Source: Citrobacter rodentium NBRC 105723 = DSM 16636 (lineage in GTDB: Bacteria; Pseudomonadota; Gammaproteobacteria; Enterobacterales; Enterobacteriaceae). From it: a stretch of 64,000 bases of DNA. Shown here piece after piece: positions 59,454-64,000 of the stretch. Every line of letters begins with the position of its first letter. Positions within the stretch are counted from its first letter, which is position 1. Where the stretch lies: positions 1,364,001 through 1,428,000 of the forward strand of contig NZ_CP082833.1 of assembly GCF_021278985.1 (NCBI RefSeq). The letters are read 5' to 3'. Made by a program: the position numbers and the translations under genes. The notes below the pieces were generated by a model, which saw only the letters and a list, made by a program, of their open reading frames with translations, did no database searches and had not been told where the DNA came from.

Positions 59454-60194
59454 ATGACTGATAATACAACGGCGCCGATGTATGCGCTGCGCGGGCTACA
59501 GCTGATTGGCTGGCGTGACATGCGGCACGCGCTGGATTACCTCTATGCCGACGGCCAGCTCAGACAGGGTACGCTGGTGGCAATTAACGCGGAAAAGGTG
59601 CTGACGGCGGAAGATAATCCGCAGGTCAGAGCGCTGATTGAGGCGGCAGAATTCAAATACGCCGACGGCATCAGCGTCGTGCGTTCAGTACGGAAAAAGT
59701 TTCCCCGGGCGCAGGTGTCGCGAGTGGCGGGGGCCGATCTCTGGGAAGCGCTGATGGCGCGGGCAGGGCAGCAGGGAACGCCGGTGTTTCTTGTCGGCGG
59801 TAAACCCGACGTGCTGGCGCAAACCGAAGCGAAACTGCGCGCGCAGTGGAACGTCAATATTGTCGGCAGCCAGGATGGTTATTTCAAAGCGGAACAGCAG
59901 CAGGCGCTGTTTGCGCGTATTCAGGCCAGCGGTGCGCAGTTTGTCACCGTGGCGATGGGATCGCCGAAACAGGAAATCTTTATGCGCGACTGCCGTCAGG
60001 TGCATCCGCAGGCGCTGTATATGGGCGTGGGCGGGACCTACGATGTGTTTACCGGTCATGTGAAGCGCGCGCCGAAGATGTGGCAAAACTTGGGGCTGGA
60101 GTGGCTTTATCGCCTGCTTTCGCAGCCGAGCCGCATCACGCGTCAGCTTCGTTTACTGCGCTATCTGCGCTGGCACTATACCGGCGATCTCTGA
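59454..60194 (+). CDS. wecG: UDP-ManNAcA transferase WecG (lipid II synthase)
   Basis: WecG (RffM) adds ManNAcA to lipid I, the second committed step of ECA. The 246-residue protein belongs to the WecG/TagA/CpsF family (GT26), with YADGISVVR near residue 69, FLVGGKPDVL and VAMGSPKQEIFM near residue 167. The start at ATG 59454 matches E. coli; a GTG one codon earlier overlaps the wzyE stop. It is the last gene of the ECA cluster. Confidence 0.97.
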   Translation: MTDNTTAPMYALRGLQLIGWRDMRHALDYLYADGQLRQGTLVAINAEKVLTAEDNPQVRALIEAAEFKYADGISVVRSVRKKFPRAQVSRVAGADLWEALMARAGQQGTPVFLVGGKPDVLAQTEAKLRAQWNVNIVGSQDGYFKAEQQQALFARIQASGAQFVTVAMGSPKQEIFMRDCRQVHPQALYMGVGGTYDVFTGHVKRAPKMWQNLGLEWLYRLLSQPSRITRQLRLLRYLRWHYTGDL

Positions 60195-60207
60195 CTCTCT
60201 CTTATCA

Positions 60208-60241
60208 ACGGACAGCGTATTGAGCTAAATACGCCGTCCGT
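60208..60241 (+). other. Stem-loop after the ECA cluster
   Basis: Arms ACGGACAGCGTAT and ATACGCCGTCCGT pair over thirteen bases with one mismatch, 13 bases past the wecG stop. No T-run follows directly, so it is more likely a decay barrier, or a terminator needing Rho, than a standard terminator. Confidence 0.6.
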
Positions 60242-60396
60242 CACGCTATGAATCGTTTGTTTATTACCCAAAACATGCATTTTTTTAATGCTTCATTTGC
60301 CATTTCAGCAAATTTGCGAAACCATGCGCCCCCATCGATGTACCCATAACAATAACCGGCAAAGCCGGACAGTAAGCAAACACGACAAGAGGACGT

Positions 60397-61782
60397 ATGG
60401 CAGAGAATAAACCTGAGCTACAGCGTGGGCTGGAGGCTCGTCACATCGAATTGATTGCCCTTGGGGGCACCATTGGCGTCGGGCTGTTTATGGGCGCGGC
60501 CAGTACCCTGAAGTGGGCGGGGCCGTCGGTCTTACTGGCGTACATCATCGCCGGCCTGTTCGTCTTTTTCATTATGCGCTCTATGGGCGAGATGCTGTTT
60601 CTGGAGCCGGTCACCGGATCGTTCGCCGTTTACGCGCACCGCTACATGAGCCCGTTTTTTGGCTATCTTACCGCCTGGTCGTACTGGTTTATGTGGATGG
60701 CGGTCGGGATCTCGGAAATTACCGCCATTGGCGTTTACGTTCAGTTCTGGTTTCCGGAGATGGCGCAGTGGATACCGGCGCTTATCGCCGTCGGGCTGGT
60801 GGCGCTGGCGAACCTGGCTGCCGTGCGTCTGTATGGCGAAATCGAATTCTGGTTTGCGATGATTAAAGTCACCACCATTATCGTGATGATTGTCATCGGG
60901 CTGGGGGTAATTTTCTTCGGCTTTGGCAACGGCGGTCAGGCGATCGGCTTTGGCAATCTGACCGAACACGGCGGCTTTTTCGCCGGCGGCTGGAAAGGCT
61001 TTCTCACCGCGTTATGTATTGTGGTCGCCTCCTATCAGGGGGTGGAGCTGATCGGCATCACCGCCGGTGAGGCGAAAAATCCGCAGGTCACTCTGCGTAG
61101 CGCGGTCGGCAAAGTGCTGTGGCGCATCCTGATTTTCTACGTCGGGGCGATTTTCGTTATCGTCACTATTTTCCCGTGGAATGAAATTGGCAGCAGCGGC
61201 AGCCCGTTCGTGCTGACCTTTGCCAAAATCGGCATTACCGCCGCCGCGGGGATTATCAACTTTGTGGTGCTGACGGCGGCGCTGTCCGGCTGCAACAGCG
61301 GGATGTACAGCTGCGGGCGAATGCTCTACGCGCTGGCGAAGAACCGCCAACTGCCGACGGCAATGGCGAAGGTGTCGCGTCACGGCGTTCCGGTGGCGGG
61401 GGTGGCGCTGTCGATCCTGATTCTGCTAATCGGCTCCTGCCTGAACTACATCATTCCCAATCCGCAGCGCGTCTTTGTCTATGTCTACAGCGCCAGCGTG
61501 CTGCCGGGTATGGTGCCGTGGTTTGTGATTCTGATTAGCCAGCTGCGTTTTCGTCGCACGCACAAAGAGACGATCGCCAGCCATCCGTTCCGCTCTGTGC
61601 TGTTTCCGTGGGCGAACTGGCTGACGATGGCCTTCCTGATCTGCGTGCTGATCGGCATGTACATAAATGAAGATACCCGACTGTCGCTGTTTGTCGGTAT
61701 CCTCTTTTTGCTTGGCGTGACGCTTATTTACAAGGTTTTTGGCCTCAACCGTCACGGTATCACCCGCGGAACGGGGGAATAA
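60397..61782 (+). CDS. yifK: APC-family amino acid permease YifK (ThrP)
   Basis: YifK is an amino acid:H+ symporter; the E. coli protein has been reported to take up threonine and serine and was renamed ThrP. The 461-residue protein has twelve helices and the family motif HIELIALGGTIGVGLFMG near residue 16, where the substrate backbone binds. In enterics it is an Lrp and GcvB target. It stands alone between the ECA cluster and the tRNA operon. Confidence 0.96.
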   Translation: MAENKPELQRGLEARHIELIALGGTIGVGLFMGAASTLKWAGPSVLLAYIIAGLFVFFIMRSMGEMLFLEPVTGSFAVYAHRYMSPFFGYLTAWSYWFMWMAVGISEITAIGVYVQFWFPEMAQWIPALIAVGLVALANLAAVRLYGEIEFWFAMIKVTTIIVMIVIGLGVIFFGFGNGGQAIGFGNLTEHGGFFAGGWKGFLTALCIVVASYQGVELIGITAGEAKNPQVTLRSAVGKVLWRILIFYVGAIFVIVTIFPWNEIGSSGSPFVLTFAKIGITAAAGIINFVVLTAALSGCNSGMYSCGRMLYALAKNRQLPTAMAKVSRHGVPVAGVALSILILLIGSCLNYIIPNPQRVFVYVYSASVLPGMVPWFVILISQLRFRRTHKETIASHPFRSVLFPWANWLTMAFLICVLIGMYINEDTRLSLFVGILFLLGVTLIYKVFGLNRHGITRGTGE

Positions 61783-61834
61783 GCGACAAAACGCGCAAAG
61801 CGTAACCAAACGCGCATTTTATTTAAAAAGGCAC

Positions 61835-61863
61835 TGGACAGCGGGGAGTGAAGTCCGTATTAT
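61835..61863 (+). promoter_or_regulatory. Promoter of the argX-hisR-leuT-proM operon
   Basis: TGGACA (61835-61840) and TATTAT (61858-61863) are 17 bases apart, followed by the GC-rich discriminator CCACCCCCGC typical of stringently controlled stable RNA genes. Confidence 0.85.
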
Positions 61864-61884
61864 CCACCCCCGCAACGGCGCTAA

Positions 61885-61961
<77 letters not shown>

Positions 61962-62016
61962 TTCACCCGGTGCTGGAGCTGCGGTGGTTTGATACCGCGT
62001 AATACAGATTTGCAGT

Positions 62017-62093
62017 GGTGGCTATAGCTCAGTTGGTAGAGCCCTGGATTGTGATTCCAGTTGTCGTGGGTTCGAATCCCATTAGCCACCCCA
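62017..62093 (+). tRNA. hisR: tRNA-His (anticodon GTG)
   Basis: This 77-base gene includes the extra G at position -1 (GGTGGCTATAG) paired with the discriminator C. The anticodon loop is TTGTGAT, and the 3' end encodes CCA. Confidence 0.98.
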
Positions 62094-62112
62094 TTATTAA
62101 AAGTTGTGAAAT

Positions 62113-62199
62113 GCGAAGGTGGCGGAATTGGTAGACGCGCTAGCTTCAGGTGTTAGTGTCCTTACGGACGTGGGGGTTCAAGTCCCCCCCCTCGCACCA
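62113..62199 (+). tRNA. leuT: tRNA-Leu (anticodon CAG)
   Basis: This 87-base gene has the long variable arm of leucine tRNAs, starts GCGAAGGTGGCGGAATTGG, has CTTCAGGTG in the anticodon arm and ends with CCA. Confidence 0.98.
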
Positions 62200-62241
62200 C
62201 GACTTAATGAATTGAACTAAAAATTCAAAAAAGCAGTACAT

Positions 62242-62318
62242 CGGCGAGTAGCGCAGCTTGGTAGCGCAACTGGTTTGGGACCAGTGGGTCGGAGGTTCGA
62301 ATCCTCTCTCGCCGACCA
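62242..62318 (+). tRNA. proM: tRNA-Pro (anticodon TGG)
   Basis: This 77-base cloverleaf begins CGGCGAGTAGCGCAGCTTGG, has TTTGGGA as the anticodon loop and ends with CCA. Confidence 0.98.
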
Positions 62319-62324
62319 ATTTTG

Positions 62325-62348
62325 AACCCCGCTTCGGCGGGGTTTTTT
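62325..62348 (+). terminator. Rho-independent terminator of the tRNA operon
   Basis: AACCCCGC-TTCG-GCGGGGTT, with a TTTTTT tail, lies six bases after proM. Confidence 0.95.
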
Positions 62349-62370
62349 GTTTTCTGCGACTCTCCCGCGC

Positions 62371-62484
62371 AGTCGCCCGCAGGCGACAAACTCCCCCCTC
62401 TGCTGTCGCCATCTGGTGACGGATAACTTACTGAAACTAAGTCAGTTTCCTTTCCTCGCTGATAGCTGTCTCCGACTGGCGACA
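62371..62484. promoter_or_regulatory. Three GlrR-type activator sites upstream of glmZ
   Basis: TGTC-N10-GACA is the binding pattern known for the response regulator GlrR (YfhA). It occurs as a full match at 62467-62484 and with one change at 62404-62421 (TGTC-N10-GACG) and 62371-62388 (AGTC-N10-GACA). Centres are 33 and 63 bases apart, near whole helical turns. This suggests sigma-54 enhancer sites for glmZ. Confidence 0.8.
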
Positions 62485-62530
62485 ACCTGCGTTTAGCCTG
62501 TGAGGGATAAAACAAAATCCTTCGCCCTGA

Positions 62531-62552
62531 ACCGCGCCAGCGCTGGCGCGGT
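62531..62552. repeat. Perfect 22-base palindrome between GlrR sites and the glmZ promoter
   Basis: ACCGCGCCAGC is followed directly by its exact complement with no loop. It lies 37 bases upstream of the sigma-54 promoter. I do not recognise it; it could be an operator, a cruciform or a former terminator. Confidence 0.6.
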
Positions 62553-62588
62553 AAAAAGTCTGAATCCTTATTTTTGGCAGTGCATCTC

Positions 62589-62604
62589 TGGCACGCTATG
62601 TGCA
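62589..62604 (+). promoter_or_regulatory. Sigma-54 promoter of glmZ
   Basis: TGGCACGCTATGTGCA has GG (62590-62591) and GC (62602-62603) separated by ten bases, the -24/-12 signature of sigma-54 promoters. The small RNA begins about thirteen bases after the GC. A sigma-70 type -10 (TAATAG or CAATAA) overlaps just downstream, so both forms of polymerase might act. Confidence 0.85.
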
Positions 62605-62615
62605 ATAATAGACCT

Positions 62616-62823
62616 GTAGATGCTCATTCCATCTCTTATGCTCGCCATAGTGCCTCATAAACTCAGGAATGATGCAGAGCCGTTTACGGTGCTTATCGTC
62701 CACTGACAGATGTCGCTTCGGCCTCATCAGACACCATGGACATAACGTTGAGTGAAGCACCCATTTATGTTGTCATACAGACCTGTTTTGACGCCTGCCC
62801 CTTACCGGGCAGGCGTTTTTTTA
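62616..62823 (+). ncRNA. glmZ: Small regulatory RNA GlmZ
   Basis: GlmZ base-pairs with the glmS leader, with Hfq, to switch on glucosamine-6-phosphate synthase. The adaptor RapZ guides RNase E to inactivate it, and the look-alike GlmY relieves this. The roughly 207-base RNA begins GTAGATGCTCATTCC and closely follows E. coli GlmZ, including GAGCCGTTTACGGTGC and TTGTCATACAGACCTG. It ends in the terminator ACGCCTGCCC-CTTACC-GGGCAGGCGT with a T-run. Its position before hemY is the same as in E. coli. Confidence 0.95.
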
Positions 62824-62844
62824 TGCATTTTTAGGGTATTGCAG

Positions 62845-62871
62845 GCCCGGTTAGCGTCGTCGCTACCGGGC
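62845..62871. repeat. REP-like hairpin between glmZ and hemY
   Basis: GCCCGGTTAGCG and CGCTACCGGGC pair with a single bulge, just after the hemY stop (hemY reads leftward). It may be a REP variant and could protect the 3' end of the hem mRNA. Confidence 0.55.
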
Positions 62872-62879
62872 AGAGGGGA

Positions 62880-64000
62880 TTACTGCGGGGGATTATTCTG
62901 CAACGTCAGCATCAGACCGTCACGGCGCATGGTGGCCGCTTCTTCCGGCTGGTGCAGGCGATCCAGCGCGTCGGCAAGCCAGGCGTAGTCATAGGCGTCC
63001 GGGCGCTGCTTCAGCGCGGCGCGGAAGGCGATGGTCGCTTCCTGCCACTCTCCGTGTTTCATCAGCGACTGGCCGAGGGTGCTCCACAGCAGCGGTCGAT
63101 CGCCGACGGACTTAATCTGCTGGCGCAGCACTTTTTCCAGCTGCTGCGGATTATTGGTTTTCAGACGCGGAATCGGCAGCAGCAGACGATCGTCATACTG
63201 ACGTTTCAGTCCGTCGATAATAATCTGCTGCGCCATGTCGTGATCGTCGCACTCAATCAGGTGTTCAGCCATCGCTACCTGCAGGGCAACCTGATGGCGG
63301 GTTTTACGGCTCTGATTTTTCCACCATTCGCGCAAACCTTCGTTTCCGCGATCGGCCCGCGCCTGATCCATTAAACCAATCCACGCCTGCTGTTCCAGCG
63401 CGTCGCGATGCTCTTCATCACCGACGTTAGCCTTCGCCATGGACGGGATAATATCCAGCAGCGAACTCCAGGCGCCGGTGCGGATATAAGCCTGTTCCGC
63501 CAGACGCAGCACTTCCGGATGACGCGGCGTCACTTCCAGCAGCCTGTCGATGCCGTGACGCGCCGCATGGTTCTCATTACGCGCCAGCTGCAGACGAACG
63601 CGCGTAATTTCCACCGGGATGGTGTCGTTATCGGCCAGTTCCGCCGCGCGTTCCAGATGCTGATTGGCGCGCGCCTCATCGCCGCGCTGCTGCGCCGCTT
63701 CCGCCGCCAGCAGATAGTTCACCACCGGCTGCTCCGCGTGATCGGCGTTTTTCGCCATCAGTTTTTCAACCTGCTGATAGTCGCCTTCCGCCAGCTTCAG
63801 CAGCGCCTGTTCGGTCTGCTTACGCGCGCGACGGCGCTTACGGCCAACAAACCAGCCGCGGGTGTGCGCGCCGGTGCGGAAGATTCGCCGCAGCAGCCAC
63901 TCAATGGCAAACAGCACCACCATCGCGAGGATCAGGATGATGACCAGTCCGGTGACGCTGGTTTCGATATTGTAGGTGTCGGTCTGGATCAGCACGTAGC
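62880..64000 (-). CDS. hemY: Heme biosynthesis-associated TPR protein HemY, N-terminus cut off
   Basis: HemY is an inner-membrane protein encoded with hemC, hemD and hemX. Its exact role in late heme synthesis is not settled, and it is not the HemY protoporphyrinogen oxidase of Bacillus. The frame enters from the window edge, lacking roughly the first 26 of about 398 residues. The visible part has the second transmembrane helix (SVTGLVIILILAMVVLFAIEW), a basic stretch (GRKRRRARKQTEQALLKL) and then cytoplasmic TPR-like helical repeats to the end, LTLQNNPPQ. The sequence agrees closely with E. coli HemY. Confidence 0.96.
   Translation of the reverse strand, partial: YVLIQTDTYNIETSVTGLVIILILAMVVLFAIEWLLRRIFRTGAHTRGWFVGRKRRRARKQTEQALLKLAEGDYQQVEKLMAKNADHAEQPVVNYLLAAEAAQQRGDEARANQHLERAAELADNDTIPVEITRVRLQLARNENHAARHGIDRLLEVTPRHPEVLRLAEQAYIRTGAWSSLLDIIPSMAKANVGDEEHRDALEQQAWIGLMDQARADRGNEGLREWWKNQSRKTRHQVALQVAMAEHLIECDDHDMAQQIIIDGLKRQYDDRLLLPIPRLKTNNPQQLEKVLRQQIKSVGDRPLLWSTLGQSLMKHGEWQEATIAFRAALKQRPDAYDYAWLADALDRLHQPEEAATMRRDGLMLTLQNNPPQ

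Noticed and set aside
62146..62605. Open frames antisense to leuT/proM, with GERGFEPPTHWSQTSCAT
   Set aside because: This is the well-known false protein made by reading tRNA genes on the wrong strand; no ribosome binding site and no independent support.

Overview
The window is a chromosomal stretch from a gammaproteobacterium of the family Enterobacteriaceae, close to Escherichia, Salmonella and Citrobacter. Gene order and protein sequences follow the oriC-proximal region of E. coli from mnmG through oriC, asnA, kup, rbs, an rRNA operon, ilv, rep, rho and the wec cluster to hemY. Four features differ from E. coli K-12: an intervening sequence in the 23S gene, an intact ilvG, a glycerate-use cassette between ppiC and rep, and no aslB/aslA pair before glmZ. 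A Citrobacter-like host is the best guess, but species cannot be fixed from this sequence alone.

Layout. 1-3.0 kb: the 5' part of mnmG, oriC (three AT-rich 13-mers, four DnaA boxes, dense GATC), mioC and asnC. 3.1-9.1 kb: asnA, the viaA/ravA pair and the potassium importer kup. 9.2-15.2 kb: the ribose operon rbsDACBKR with two RbsR-type palindromes. 15.2-17.3 kb: hsrA and yieP. 17.4-23.3 kb: an rrnC-type ribosomal operon (P1/P2, boxA, 16S, tRNA-Glu, 23S with a helix-45 insertion, 5S, tRNA-Asp, tRNA-Trp, terminator). 23.4-26.2 kb: hdfR, maoP and a comM gene cut short by an amber codon. 26.5-35.7 kb: isoleucine-valine genes ilvLXGMEDA, then the divergent ilvY/ilvC pair. 35.8-39.9 kb: ppiC and a glycerate kinase / GntP-type permease / CdaR-like regulator cassette. 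40.3-47.2 kb: rep, gppA, rhlB, trxA, rhoL and rho. 47.4-60.2 kb: the complete twelve-gene enterobacterial common antigen cluster from wecA to wecG. 60.4-64 kb: the amino acid permease yifK (thrP), four tRNAs (argX, hisR, leuT, proM), the small RNA GlmZ with sigma-54/GlrR control sites, and the 3' part of hemY.

How the genes work together. The region holds housekeeping blocks: replication start and restart (oriC, rep), rRNA and tRNA supply, branched-chain amino acid synthesis with attenuation by ilvL, ribose uptake and phosphorylation, transcription termination and RNA decay (rho, rhlB), and surface glycolipid assembly from UDP-GlcNAc. GlmZ controls glucosamine-6-phosphate synthase elsewhere in the genome, and so feeds the same UDP-GlcNAc pool. 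I saw no phage, insertion sequence, CRISPR array or defence island, and nothing that looks like an entirely new system. The parts most worth a second look are the 23S insertion, a stem-loop insert in the 23S-5S spacer, the comM nonsense codon, the glycerate cassette with a hairpin over its ribosome binding site, and the control region of glmZ.
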